A stretch of DNA of 64,000 nucleotides, from assembly GCF_036662795.1 (NCBI RefSeq), contig NZ_JBAFWZ010000007.1, positions 92,012-156,011 on the forward strand. The letters run 5' to 3'. The notes beneath the pieces were generated by a model that worked only from the letters and a program-made list of their open reading frames with translations, did not search any database and had not been told where the DNA came from. Both the position numbers and the translations under genes were made by a program. The stretch comes from Lysinibacillus_B sp036662795 (lineage in GTDB: Bacteria > Bacillota > Bacilli > Bacillales_A > Planococcaceae). Of the stretch, positions 43,991-52,310 are shown piece by piece; the stretch's first letter is position 1, and every line of letters begins with the position of its first letter.

Positions 43991-44656
43991 ATGATTAAAA
44001 TTGCACCATCTATTTTAGCTGCAAATTTTGCGAAATTAGGAGAAGAAGTAAAAGAGGTAGAGGCTGCAGGAGCAGAGCTTATCCATATTGATGTAATGGA
44101 TGGGCACTTTGTACCGAATATTTCATTTGGAGCAATTGCATTAGAAGCGATTCGTCCTCTATCAACGTTACCGATGGATGTTCATTTAATGATTGAAAAT
44201 CCTGATCAATATATTGAACAGTTTGCAAAGGCAGGTGCAGACTATATTACTGTACATGTAGAGGCTTGTCGTCATCTACACCGTACTATTCAATTAATTC
44301 GTTCATTTGGTGTGAAGCCAGGTGTTGTACTAAACCCTCACACGCCGATAGAATCGATTCAACATATTTTAGAAGATATAGATATGGTGTTATTTATGAC
44401 CGTGAACCCAGGTTTTGGTGGTCAGAAATTTATTGCATCCGTGTTACCGAAGATTGAAGCATTAGCTAACATAATTAAAGAGCGTGGGCTGAAGATTGAT
44501 ATTGAAATTGATGGTGGTATTACAGCCGAAACAATTGTTCCATGTGCAAAGGCAGGCGCAAATATTTTTGTAGCTGGTTCCGCCATCTATGGTAAAGAGG
44601 ATCGTGCAGCGGCTCTACAGGAAATTAAACAAGCTGGCCTTGCAGCGATTCAATGA
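43991..44656 (+). CDS. rpe: Ribulose-phosphate 3-epimerase
   Basis: Interconverts ribulose 5-phosphate and xylulose 5-phosphate. 221 residues from the ATG at 43991, two bases after rsgA; the frame stays open further upstream inside rsgA but the family start KIAPSILAANFAKLGEEV fixes this one. Barrel motifs LIHIDVMDGHFVPNISFG, MDVHLMI, MTVNPGFGGQKF, EIDGGITAE and AGSAIYG. Overlaps thiN by ATGA. Confidence 0.97.
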   Translation: MIKIAPSILAANFAKLGEEVKEVEAAGAELIHIDVMDGHFVPNISFGAIALEAIRPLSTLPMDVHLMIENPDQYIEQFAKAGADYITVHVEACRHLHRTIQLIRSFGVKPGVVLNPHTPIESIQHILEDIDMVLFMTVNPGFGGQKFIASVLPKIEALANIIKERGLKIDIEIDGGITAETIVPCAKAGANIFVAGSAIYGKEDRAAALQEIKQAGLAAIQ

Positions 44657-45294
44657 TTGTAGCAATCTGTTCGGGTGGTCCAAATGAAGAAGTCTATCCA
44701 TTAGAAAAGCTTGAAGCAGACGTTTATGTTGGTGTTGATCGTGGGGCGTCTTATTTACTTGCTAGGAATATCACACCAACTGCAATTGTAGGTGATTTTG
44801 ATTCTGTTAGTCATACGGAATGGGAAGAAATTTCAACGGCGGTTACACATGTAGAGTCTTTTCAGGCTGAGAAGGATGAAACCGACACAGATCTAGCACT
44901 TCTTAAAGCGCTTGAGTTCAACCCGACACAGATCATTGTAACTGGAGTGACAGGAGGACGCTTAGATCACTACGAGGCAGCAATGCGTTCCGTATATCGC
45001 ATGCAACGTATCAATCCTAAGATTCAATTTATAGTCGTCAATAAGCAAAATGAGCTGCAATTTCTTTTGCCCGGTCGCCATGAATTGACATCAAAAAAGG
45101 ATTTTCGCTATCTATCATTTTTTGCGTACGGGGAGCAGGTTCTTGACGTTACACTGCGTGGAGTAAAATATGAGACGACCCTAGAAACAATAGAACAATC
45201 CTCGTCACGCTTTACAAGTAATGAAATCGTTTCGAATAATGCGTATATTGAATTCTCCAAAGGCATATGTTTAATGATAAGAAGCATTGACTAA
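44653..45294 (+). CDS. thiN: Thiamine pyrophosphokinase
   Basis: Makes thiamine diphosphate from thiamine and ATP. 213 residues; AIVGDFDSVSHTEWEEI and EKDETDTDLALLKAL hold the acidic metal site, TGVTGGRLDHYEAAM follows. Translationally coupled to rpe (ATGA). Its C-terminal coding region also contains a likely SigE promoter for spoVM, and its stop overlaps the spoVM ribosome-binding site. Confidence 0.95.
   Translation: MIVAICSGGPNEEVYPLEKLEADVYVGVDRGASYLLARNITPTAIVGDFDSVSHTEWEEISTAVTHVESFQAEKDETDTDLALLKALEFNPTQIIVTGVTGGRLDHYEAAMRSVYRMQRINPKIQFIVVNKQNELQFLLPGRHELTSKKDFRYLSFFAYGEQVLDVTLRGVKYETTLETIEQSSSRFTSNEIVSNNAYIEFSKGICLMIRSID
45245..45271 (+). promoter_or_regulatory. Candidate SigE promoter of spoVM inside thiN
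   Basis: ATATT (45245-45249), 14-base spacer, CATATGTT (45264-45271), compared with the SigE pattern ATATT-N13/14-CATACAnT. It lies 36 bases before the spoVM start. SpoVM is a SigE-regulon product in B. subtilis. Confidence 0.45.
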
Positions 45295-45306
45295 GGGGGA
45301 GCGTTA

Positions 45307-45393
45307 TTGAAGGTATACACATTTCAACTACCAAAATTTTTAAGTAGTATGACGCGCGCGTGCATCAAGTTATTTAAACGTGAGAAGAAATAA
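45307..45393 (+). CDS. spoVM: Spore coat anchoring peptide SpoVM
   Basis: 28-residue amphipathic peptide that recognises the curved outer forespore membrane and anchors the coat ATPase SpoIVA. It begins MKVYTFQLPKFLSS, aligned with the 26-residue B. subtilis peptide (MKFYTIKLPKFLGG), and keeps Pro9, which is needed there for correct localisation. It ends in a Lys/Arg-rich tail two residues longer. TTG start with AAGGGGGA six bases upstream. The position between thiN and rpmB is the same as in B. subtilis. It is easily missed because of its size and TTG start. Confidence 0.92.
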   Translation: MKVYTFQLPKFLSSMTRACIKLFKREKK

Positions 45394-45395
45394 GA

Positions 45396-45438
45396 AGGGG
45401 CGACAGAGCGCTATTATAGCGGTTTGTCGCTCCTTTTT
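45396..45438 (+). terminator. Terminator after spoVM
   Basis: Stem GGGGCGACA/TGTCGCTCC (one G-T pair) with a stacked inner hairpin CGCTA-TTA-TAGCG, then CTTTTTAT. Confidence 0.9.
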
Positions 45439-45479
45439 ATAGGGTGATAGTATTCAAGGATTTTATACTAGTCATAATA

Positions 45480-45905
45480 TTAGCTACGAAATTTGTTCTT
45501 TCTTTTATTGCTTGTCTTTTTTTTATCGATAAATAGTCCATCTAACGCTAAAAAGCGACTGCCTGCTAGTAAAAGGTATAGAGCTATCCCTATTAGTGCA
45601 ATATTATATTCATAGCCATTTAAAAAACCTTGCTCAAATGTGACAGTGACAATTGCGCCAATCATAATAGCGATAAATAATAAAGAGATAAATCGCGTGG
45701 AAAACCCGATAATTAAGAAGAAACCACCGATTACCTCTACTCCGACTACACTGTACCCAACAACTTCGGCGTATGGAATATTATAGCTTTCAAACCTGCT
45801 AATTGTTTCAGTTATGCCTCCTTGAAACTTAGCTAATCCGTGAATAATGAATATCCCACCTAACACGATTCTTAAAATGCATGCACCTATCTCATTTTTT
45901 ATCAT
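45480..45905 (-). CDS. DoxX family membrane protein
   Basis: 141-residue protein with four hydrophobic helices (about 8-25, 45-65, 70-90, 100-122). DoxX features are LRIVLGGIFIIHGLAKFQGG at the N-terminus and EVIGGFFLIIGFSTRFISL in the second helix. Members have been tied to redox/oxidative stress membrane complexes, but no function can be assigned here. The C-terminus is very basic (KKKTSNKRKNKF). Purine-rich GGGGGGA lies 11 bases before the ATG. Single gene between the spoVM terminator and rpmB. Confidence 0.85.
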   Translation of the reverse strand: MIKNEIGACILRIVLGGIFIIHGLAKFQGGITETISRFESYNIPYAEVVGYSVVGVEVIGGFFLIIGFSTRFISLLFIAIMIGAIVTVTFEQGFLNGYEYNIALIGIALYLLLAGSRFLALDGLFIDKKKTSNKRKNKFRS

Positions 45906-46164
45906 TCTACAAATCCCCCCTCATAAAGTTCTTTTTACTATCTTATTGTAAGAGGTTTAAAATAATTCAAATTATGGAGAGAGATTTAACATTATTAAAG
46001 GGCATTAGAATCTTTGGGTTCATAGCTTGTTAGCTGGCAGTACATAATAAATGTAGGGGAAATAATATGTAGGAGTAACTGTGTTGATGTTATCATTTGG
46101 CTATATGCAGGGATTTTATGAATGATAATGGCATTCCAATACTTAGTGTGAAGAACTAGAAAAA
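45906..46164. other. Intergenic stretch between the DoxX gene and rpmB
   Basis: About 260 bases of AT-rich sequence with no open frame carrying a ribosome-binding site. It ends at the rpmB terminator. No repeat or RNA motif recognised. Confidence 0.5.
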
Positions 46165-46193
46165 GAAAAAAGCACCGACTATTGTCAGTGCTT
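46165..46193 (-). terminator. Terminator of rpmB
   Basis: On the minus strand AAGCACTGAC pairs with GTCGGTGCTT (10 pairs, one G-T), short loop, then TTTTTTC. Starts 9 bases after the rpmB stop. Confidence 0.9.
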
Positions 46194-46202
46194 CGGACGC
46201 GA

Positions 46203-46391
46203 TTAAACGCGCTCAATTTTACCTGATTTTAATGCACGAGCAGAAACCCATACGCGTTTTGGCTTACCGTCAACTAAGATACGAACTTTTTGAAGGTTAG
46301 CACCCCAAGTACGTTTAGAAGCGTTCATAGCGTGTGAACGGTTGTTGCCTGTACGAGCTTTACGGCCAGTGATAACACATTGTTTTGGCAT
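46203..46391 (-). CDS. rpmB: 50S ribosomal protein L28
   Basis: 62-residue L28. Signature CVITGRKARTGNNRSHAMN at the N-terminus and VWVSARALKSGKIERV at the end. Only one cysteine, so it is not the four-Cys zinc form. AAGGAGGG lies seven bases before the ATG. Oriented opposite to yloU, as in B. subtilis, with its own promoter and terminator. Confidence 0.97.
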   Translation of the reverse strand: MPKQCVITGRKARTGNNRSHAMNASKRTWGANLQKVRILVDGKPKRVWVSARALKSGKIERV

Positions 46392-46456
46392 GTAAATTCC
46401 CTCCTTACAGTTGATCTGAAAGCTTTTTTTCAGTTCGATATTTCACATACCATAAT

Positions 46457-46485
46457 AATTTAACATAGACGTACGGTCGTTGCAA
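46457..46485 (-). promoter_or_regulatory. SigA promoter of rpmB
   Basis: Minus strand: TTGCAA (46480-46485), 17 bases, TAAATT (46457-46462) with the TGn extension just before it (TATGTTAAATT). 65 bases upstream of the rpmB ATG. Confidence 0.65.
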
Positions 46486-46723
46486 GACATTTCGCACATA
46501 CTTTCAAGAAAAAAACCTTTACAGTATAAATTTCATTCATAAAGTATTTTGGCTTGTTAAGATAAGGAATGTAACATGTAAAATTGTTAGAATTAAATAC
46601 TTTAATGTGAACGAGTAGACGAAAGCTAACGTTTTCTTTTTTAAACAGAATTATAATAGTATATTAGATGCTTTTTAACCCAATCTGAAAATTATTATGT
46701 AGCAAGCGTTTTCGTAGTACAAT

Positions 46724-46931
46724 TTACCAAATGACCTCGAAAATAGTCCCGTTTACTTTTAGTGTTACACTATATATCGTAACCGTTTCCTTTTCCTTAA
46801 ATTTGTGCTCATACACCTTATAGCGTGTGCCTTAAACCATATAGGGCATTATAAGTAGATAGCCTGTCACCACTAGAAATTTTCACAAATGGATATAATG
46901 TGCCGCAAACTGAAATTAGATTTCTACCGTG
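46724..46931 (-). pseudogene. Decayed coding fragment, frameshifted
   Basis: Reading the minus strand, one frame (46818-46931) encodes CGTLYPFVKISSGDRLSTYN then ALYGLRHTL and a stop. Shifting frame near 46820 continues with YKVYEHKFKEKETVTIYSVT, LKVNGTIFEVIW and a TAA at 46724-46726. The second part has the alternating pattern of a beta-strand-rich protein. No start codon with a ribosome site is present and a stop lies just upstream (46932-46934). I do not recognise the parent family. The pseudogene call is an inference from the joined frames. Confidence 0.4.
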
Positions 46932-46998
46932 CTAGGAGATGAAAAATAACGTATCATCATTCTATAATGTTAGTATTCTGTGTTAGTATCAATTACGT

Positions 46999-47241
46999 CT
47001 AGGGATGTCGTGTGCTCTGTAAAGGGGCGATTGCTTCTATTTGTGTACTTATTTTGTTACCTTGCTTTTCTGTATTTAAGTAAGAAATACCAGAGAATAA
47101 TATGTATAAAAAAGCGATTAATCCATAAATATTTCCTATATTCTCTAAATCCTTTAAAATGACAAAAATGGACATAAAGCAGATTAAAGAGTATACAGCA
47201 GTTACTATAGTTAAAATAAATAAAAGTACCTTTTTCTTCAT
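46999..47241 (-). CDS. Small membrane protein, function unknown
   Basis: 80 residues with two hydrophobic helices (about 4-27 and 37-58) and a polar C-terminus (YLNTEKQGNKISTQIEAIAP). Supported as real by a strong site AGGAGGTGAG seven bases before the ATG, although the flanks are non-coding. I do not recognise it. An overlapping plus-strand frame at 46980-47162 lacks a ribosome site. No terminator seen; the frame ends near the decayed fragment. Confidence 0.65.
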   Translation of the reverse strand: MKKKVLLFILTIVTAVYSLICFMSIFVILKDLENIGNIYGLIAFLYILFSGISYLNTEKQGNKISTQIEAIAPLQSTRHP

Positions 47242-47730
47242 TAAAGTCTCACCTCCTGCTCTTCTATTTTGTTGGTAAAATAAGTAAAATCACATAATAA
47301 AAAAACGGAAAATGATTTTTCCTGGAAGTTTCAAATCATTGGGATGGGTAATGTACTATCAAAAAATATAACAAAACAGTCTGGTTACGTTAAGAAATCA
47401 ATTAAATTTGTAGAAAATGTATCCTGGTGATTAACCTTGTATACGAGGAATAATTGAATTGAAACTAGCCTGTTGATTGCAGAAGGTAACGGATTTATTT
47501 GGTTAACAGTTACTATAAACATTTGGCAGGTCAACGACAACAATTATAGAAGCCTGCCTATTTTCGTCTTATAAAAATGCCTACTAGAGCATTTAAAATA
47601 ACCTCACTTTTAGCTCAAATAATAAGTGTTTATATACATCGTTTTACACAATTTATATTGTGGTAAAATCTAAGAAATATTGATAATATAAGGGTTGATG
47701 TTTTCAATTCTGTACTATGTAGTGTAATAA
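47242..47730. other. Long AT-rich intergenic region before yloU
   Basis: About 490 bases. I found only a 28-codon frame at about 47344 without a ribosome site and a weak GGCAGG/CCTGCC inverted repeat (47525-47558). It holds no recognised gene and may include old gene debris, like the decayed fragment to the left. Confidence 0.5.
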
Positions 47731-47739
47731 TGATACAAT
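47731..47739 (+). promoter_or_regulatory. Extended -10 promoter of yloU-yloV
   Basis: TGATACAAT: TGn plus TACAAT, 36 bases before the yloU ATG. No good -35 box. Confidence 0.5.
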
Positions 47740-47774
47740 AGAGATTAGTCAAAAAGAGCCAAGGGGGCATACTT

Positions 47775-48137
47775 ATGTCAGTAGAATTAAAAAATGAATT
47801 CGGCCAAATTGATATTTCGAATGATGTAATTGCACAAATCGCTGGTGGAGCTGCTATTGAATGCTACGGTATCGTAGGTATGGCATCAAAACATCAAGTT
47901 CGTGATGGTTTAACAGATATTTTACGAAAAGAAAATTTTGCAAAAGGTGTAATTATTCGTCAAGAAGGTGAAGATTTACACATTGATATGTACATCATCG
48001 TAAGCTATGGTACGAAAATTTCTGAGATTGCTTACCAAGTTCAATCGAAAGTAAAATATACAGTAAATAAAACACTAGGTATGAGCGTAAAATCGGTCAA
48101 TATATTTGTTCAAGGCGTTCGTGTAATGAATGTGTAA
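47775..48137 (+). CDS. yloU: Asp23/Gls24 family envelope stress protein YloU
   Basis: 120-residue Asp23-family protein. It starts MSVELKNEFGQIDISNDVIAQIAGGAA, with the motif ECYGIVGMASK and the closing VKSVNIFVQGVRV. Family members associate with the membrane and cell-envelope homeostasis. It pairs with yloV (18 bases downstream), a conserved Firmicutes arrangement. Site AGGGGG lies upstream. Confidence 0.94.
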   Translation: MSVELKNEFGQIDISNDVIAQIAGGAAIECYGIVGMASKHQVRDGLTDILRKENFAKGVIIRQEGEDLHIDMYIIVSYGTKISEIAYQVQSKVKYTVNKTLGMSVKSVNIFVQGVRVMNV

Positions 48138-48155
48138 TAGGAGGGTAAGAATCGA

Positions 48156-49802
48156 ATGAAGTCTTTAGACGGAATTAAATTTGCAGAGATGGTACAAATG
48201 GGTGCACACCATCTTTACCAAAATGCAAGTTATGTAGATTCATTAAACGTATTCCCTGTTCCAGACGGGGATACGGGTACGAATATGAATTTATCCATGA
48301 CATCTGGTGCAAAGGAAACCGAAGTGAATGTACAAGAGCATATTGGTAAAACTGCACAGGCGTTATCAAAGGGTTTATTAATGGGGGCACGAGGGAATTC
48401 TGGCGTTATTTTATCGCAATTATTCCGAGGCTTTGGAAAGTTCATTGAAAAAGAAGAAAGTATCGACGCAAAAGGTTTAGCAAATGCGTTCCAAGCAGGT
48501 GTGGATACAGCTTATAAAGCAGTAATGAAGCCAGTTGAAGGGACTATTTTAACTGTTGCACGTGAAGCAGCGGCAAAGGGTGTAGAAGTTGCTCAAACTG
48601 AGGATAATCTTATTGCTGTAATGGATGCATTCGTCGCAGAAGCGAAGGCATCATTAGATCGTACACCTGAACTCCTACCTGTTTTAAAAGAAGTCGGTGT
48701 TGTAGATAGTGGTGGACAAGGCTTACTATTTGTCTACGAAGGATTCCTAGCATCCCTTAAAGGGGAGCCGCTACCAGCAAAAAATGATGCTACATTAGAT
48801 GATTTAATTAATGCAGAACATCATCGTGTACAAGACTTCATGAACACAGAAGATATTGAGTTCGGCTATTGTACTGAAATTATGGTACGCTTTGAGGCTG
48901 ATAAAGCACCGTTTGATGAAGAACAGTTTCGACTAGAGCTAGATCCGATGGGTGATTCGTTACTTGTAATTTCGGACGATGAAATTGCAAAAGTACATAT
49001 CCACTCAGAAACACCAGGTGCCGTACTAGCAGCAGGTCAAAAATATGGAAGCTTAATTAAAATTAAAGTAGATAATATGCGTGAGCAACATTCTGCGATT
49101 GTGAGCGAGCCGTCTCAAGCGGCGCCTGTTGTGAAAAAAGAGCACCATCCGTATGCGGTTGTGACAATTGCGATGGGTGAGGGAGTAGCGAACCTACTTC
49201 GTTCAATCGGGGCATCCTATGTAATTGAAGGTGGCCAGACGATGAACCCTTCAACAGAGGATATTGTTAAAGCGGTGAAAGAAATCGGTGCGGAACGTGT
49301 ACTAATTTTACCGAATAACAAAAATATTATTATGGCAGCAGAACAAGCAGCAGAATTACTTGATATTGAAGCTGCTGTTGTACCAACAAAAACGATTCCA
49401 CAAGGGATGGCTGCCATATTAGCCTTCAATCCTGAAATATCAGTTGAAGATAATAGAGCGAATATGACAAAGGGCTTTGAGCATGTAAAAACTGGTCAAG
49501 TTACATTTGCTGTTCGGGATACATCCATTGATGGTGTAGAAATCCATAAAGATGATTATATGGCTTTAGCGGAAGGTAAAATTATTTTATCAACACCAGG
49601 TATGATGGACGCCGCGAAGGAAGTAATTACGTCTTTAGTAGATGAAGATTCAGAGATCATTACGGTGATATTTGGGGAAGATGCAACTGAAGATGAAGCG
49701 AATGAACTTGCTAGCTTTATTGAAGAGAACTATCCAGACGCAGAAGTAGAAATTGTGGAAGGAAAGCAATCACTCTATCCTTTTATTTTATCAGTTGAAT
49801 AA
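48156..49802 (+). CDS. fakA: Fatty acid kinase subunit FakA (YloV, DhaL domain)
   Basis: ATP-binding subunit of the fatty acid kinase, which phosphorylates FakB-bound exogenous fatty acids for phospholipid synthesis. 548 residues: N-terminal DhaL/DAK2 domain (about 10-200) with FPVPDGDTGTNMNLSM and MGARGNSGVILSQLFRG as Mg-ATP motifs, then the middle and C-terminal DegV-like region (LPNNKNIIMAAEQAAEL, VTFAVRDTSIDGVEI). The assignment to FakA follows the S. aureus family; FakB genes are not in this window. B. subtilis calls it yloV. Confidence 0.92.
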   Translation: MKSLDGIKFAEMVQMGAHHLYQNASYVDSLNVFPVPDGDTGTNMNLSMTSGAKETEVNVQEHIGKTAQALSKGLLMGARGNSGVILSQLFRGFGKFIEKEESIDAKGLANAFQAGVDTAYKAVMKPVEGTILTVAREAAAKGVEVAQTEDNLIAVMDAFVAEAKASLDRTPELLPVLKEVGVVDSGGQGLLFVYEGFLASLKGEPLPAKNDATLDDLINAEHHRVQDFMNTEDIEFGYCTEIMVRFEADKAPFDEEQFRLELDPMGDSLLVISDDEIAKVHIHSETPGAVLAAGQKYGSLIKIKVDNMREQHSAIVSEPSQAAPVVKKEHHPYAVVTIAMGEGVANLLRSIGASYVIEGGQTMNPSTEDIVKAVKEIGAERVLILPNNKNIIMAAEQAAELLDIEAAVVPTKTIPQGMAAILAFNPEISVEDNRANMTKGFEHVKTGQVTFAVRDTSIDGVEIHKDDYMALAEGKIILSTPGMMDAAKEVITSLVDEDSEIITVIFGEDATEDEANELASFIEENYPDAEVEIVEGKQSLYPFILSVE

Positions 49803-49819
49803 TCGTTAATTACGAATAG

Positions 49820-49860
49820 GGCAGTGCACGTTTATGACGTGTGCTGCCTTTGTTAGTTTT
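49820..49860 (+). terminator. Terminator after fakA
   Basis: GGCAGTGCACG/CGTGTGCTGCC, 11 pairs with two G-T pairs, 7-base loop, then TTTGTTAGTTTT. Confidence 0.65.
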
Positions 49861-49949
49861 ACCGACTAAAAGTTTGAATATTTTGTGTCGGATTATTCAT
49901 TCTGATACACTTGAATTATAAGAAAATTGATAGGTAGGAAGGTGCCGAA

Positions 49950-50612
49950 ATGAAATTTACATCCGTATTTGATATTATAGGTCCGGTTATGATTGGTCCC
50001 TCATCTTCCCATACTGCTGGGGCTGCACGTATTGGCCGGGTTGCAAGAGATTTATTTGGACGTCAGCCAAAATGGGTGAAAATCCATTTGTACGGTTCTT
50101 TTGCGGAAACATATCGCGGACATGGTACAGACGTAGCGATTATTGGTGGATTATTAAACTATGATACTTTTGATGAACGTATTAAAACTGCTTTTGACGA
50201 AGCGAAAAAAGCACATTTAACCTTTGAATTTCTACCAGAAGAGGCACATCGTGAACATCCAAATACTGCGCGTATTGTGATGGGGGATAGTGAAGGAGAA
50301 ATGAGCGTAGAGGGGATCTCTATCGGTGGAGGGAAAATCGAGATTAGTGAAGTGAACGGCTTTAAGCTTCGTCTTACAGGTGGAATGCCAGCTATTCTTG
50401 TTGTTCATAAAGACCGAGCTGGTTGTATTGCAAACGTTGCCAACTGTTTAGCGATGCACGATGTAAACATTGGTCATATGGAAGTGTCGAGAATTGAACG
50501 TGGTCATACAGCGCTTATGGTCATTGAGGTAGATCAAAATATTGACGAACGAATTTTACAGCAGTTATCCTATATTCCGCATATTACAAAAGTATCGAAA
50601 ATAAACAATTGA
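49950..50612 (+). CDS. sdaAB: L-serine dehydratase, beta subunit
   Basis: Beta chain of the iron-sulfur L-serine deaminase (serine to pyruvate plus ammonia). 220 residues: FDIIGPVMIGPSSSHTAGAAR opening (given in part) and a C-terminal ACT domain (about 145-220, ILVVHKDRAGCIANVANCLA), a likely serine-sensing site. AGGAAGG before the ATG. The alpha subunit follows after 13 bases. Confidence 0.96.
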   Translation: MKFTSVFDIIGPVMIGPSSSHTAGAARIGRVARDLFGRQPKWVKIHLYGSFAETYRGHGTDVAIIGGLLNYDTFDERIKTAFDEAKKAHLTFEFLPEEAHREHPNTARIVMGDSEGEMSVEGISIGGGKIEISEVNGFKLRLTGGMPAILVVHKDRAGCIANVANCLAMHDVNIGHMEVSRIERGHTALMVIEVDQNIDERILQQLSYIPHITKVSKINN

Positions 50613-50625
50613 GGGGCGAGCGAAC

Positions 50626-51531
50626 GTGGACGTATTATTTCAAAATGTTAGAGAGCTTGTGGCGCTTGCAGAAAAAGAAAATAAACTGATCTCTGAAATT
50701 ATGATCATACAAGAAATGGCGATTACCGGTCGAACGCGTGAAGAAATCTTTACACAAATGGATCGTAACCTTACAGTAATGGAGGAAGCAGTAGAGCGTG
50801 GATTAAAAGGAGTGCAATCTGTAACGGGCTTAACAGGCGGTGATGCAGTATTAATACAAAACTATATTGCTTCAGGGAAATCGTTAGCGGGTGAGCTGTT
50901 ACTCGATGCGGTAAGTAAAGCAGTTGCAACCAATGAAGTAAACGCTGCAATGGGAACAATATGTGCAACGCCTACAGCAGGTTCAGCAGGTGTTGTACCA
51001 GGAACACTTTTTGCAGTAAAAAATAAATTAAATCCATCTCGTGAGGAAATGATTCGATTCCTATTTACATCCGGTGCATTTGGTTTTATTGTAGCGAATA
51101 ATGCATCAATCTCGGGTGCTGCTGGTGGCTGTCAGGCGGAGGTAGGTTCTGCAGCAGCAATGGCTGCAGCGGCAATTGTTGAAATGGCAGGCGGAACACC
51201 GCAGCAGTGTGCAGAAGGCTTTGCCATTACGCTAAAAAATATGCTAGGGCTTGTTTGTGATCCGGTAGCCGGACTGGTTGAGGTGCCTTGTGTAAAGCGA
51301 AATGCAATGGGTGCAGCCAATGCCCTTGTAGCTGCGGATATGGCGTTGGCAGGGGTTACAAGCCGTATTCCATGCGACGAAGTGATTGGTGCTATGTATC
51401 GAATTGGTCAGGCAATGAGTCCGAATTTAAAGGAAACTGCAAGAGGTGGTCTTGCAGCTACACCAACAGGGAAAGCGATAACTAAAGCGATATTTGAAAA
51501 TGGTGGACTACAGAACGTTCAGTCAAATTAA
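50626..51531 (+). CDS. sdaAA: L-serine dehydratase, alpha subunit
   Basis: Catalytic chain with a 4Fe-4S cluster. 301 residues from a GTG start behind GAGGGGCGAG. Serine-binding and cluster motifs: TPTAGSAGVVPG, AAGGCQAEVGSAAAM with Cys169, and LVCDPVAGLVEVPCVKRNA with two further Cys. The two-subunit form is the usual Firmicutes type. Confidence 0.96.
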   Translation: MDVLFQNVRELVALAEKENKLISEIMIIQEMAITGRTREEIFTQMDRNLTVMEEAVERGLKGVQSVTGLTGGDAVLIQNYIASGKSLAGELLLDAVSKAVATNEVNAAMGTICATPTAGSAGVVPGTLFAVKNKLNPSREEMIRFLFTSGAFGFIVANNASISGAAGGCQAEVGSAAAMAAAAIVEMAGGTPQQCAEGFAITLKNMLGLVCDPVAGLVEVPCVKRNAMGAANALVAADMALAGVTSRIPCDEVIGAMYRIGQAMSPNLKETARGGLAATPTGKAITKAIFENGGLQNVQSN

Positions 51532-51544
51532 TAATAAATTAATA

Positions 51545-51590
51545 AAGGGGACTCACAAATAGGATGAAGCATCTTATTCATGAGTCCCTC
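51545..51590 (-). terminator. Terminator between sdaAA and the acetyltransferase gene
   Basis: GGGGACTCA/TGAGTCCC plus inner AGGATGAAGCAT-type pairing forms a long hairpin. On the minus strand it is followed by TTTATTAATTTATT, so it fits the convergent acetyltransferase gene best and can also stop sdaAA transcription. Confidence 0.75.
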
Positions 51591-51592
51591 TG

Positions 51593-52003
51593 TTAATTCA
51601 ATTTTGCAAATGCTACAAGGGTTCCTTGATCACACGAGATGAATCCGTTTTTTTCATAAAAATGTCGTACATCAGGCGCTTCTTCCGTTAACAAAACTTT
51701 TTGACGAACATCTTTATATTTTTCGATAACCCGTTTCATTAATTCTGTGGCAATCCCTTGATTTTGACGGCTTTTTAAAACCAATATATCTTGTATATAC
51801 AGGATCGTAAGACCATCTCCGACAACCCTAATTAGTGCAATTAGTTTTTCGCCTTCCCATGCAGATAATACATATAGAGAATTGGCTAATGCTTGCTGTA
51901 ATTGATTTATATCCTTTGTATATGCATACCACTCTACATCTTCATAAAGTGCTTTTAAATCTTGCTGATTCATTCTCTTTTGTTCTTTATAAATAATTTT
52001 CAA
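51593..52003 (-). CDS. GNAT family N-acetyltransferase
   Basis: 136-residue acetyl-CoA-dependent acetyltransferase. Acetyl-CoA loop in SRQNQGIATELMKRVIE (about 75-91), then VLLTEEAPDVRHFYEKNGF, the usual C-terminal GNAT strand-helix. TTG start with GAGGAGGG upstream. Substrate unknown; no neighbouring gene hints at it. Confidence 0.88.
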   Translation of the reverse strand: MKIIYKEQKRMNQQDLKALYEDVEWYAYTKDINQLQQALANSLYVLSAWEGEKLIALIRVVGDGLTILYIQDILVLKSRQNQGIATELMKRVIEKYKDVRQKVLLTEEAPDVRHFYEKNGFISCDQGTLVAFAKLN

Positions 52004-52310
52004 CTTTGTCCCTCCTCAAAATAATTATTTTGAAGAGTTTAAACGTAATTTATCCACTGTCTCATGCCTCCTCTCCCAAGTAGTTATATATAAATTGATT
52101 AAGTTATTTATGTTTTGATTATACCTAAATATACCAACTGAAGAAACTTTTTGCATAGCTTTGTCGAAATTATTTTTTGAATAGAGTCATACAATGATTA
52201 TCTTAGTATTGCTAAATAAATCTATGATACAGTAGATAGGAAAGAAGTTTAACTAGACCTCTTTAAATCGACTTAAAGTTAAGAAGAATCCTAATTAAGT
52301 ACGAAGCTAA
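52004..52310. other. AT-rich divergent region between the acetyltransferase and recG leader
   Basis: About 300 bases. TGATACAGT near 52223 and TACAAT near 52190 are possible -10 boxes for recG, but neither has a sound -35. No coding frame recognised. Confidence 0.4.

Noticed and set aside
46980..47162. 60-codon plus-strand frame overlapping the small membrane protein
   Set aside because: No ribosome site, while the minus-strand frame has a very strong one.
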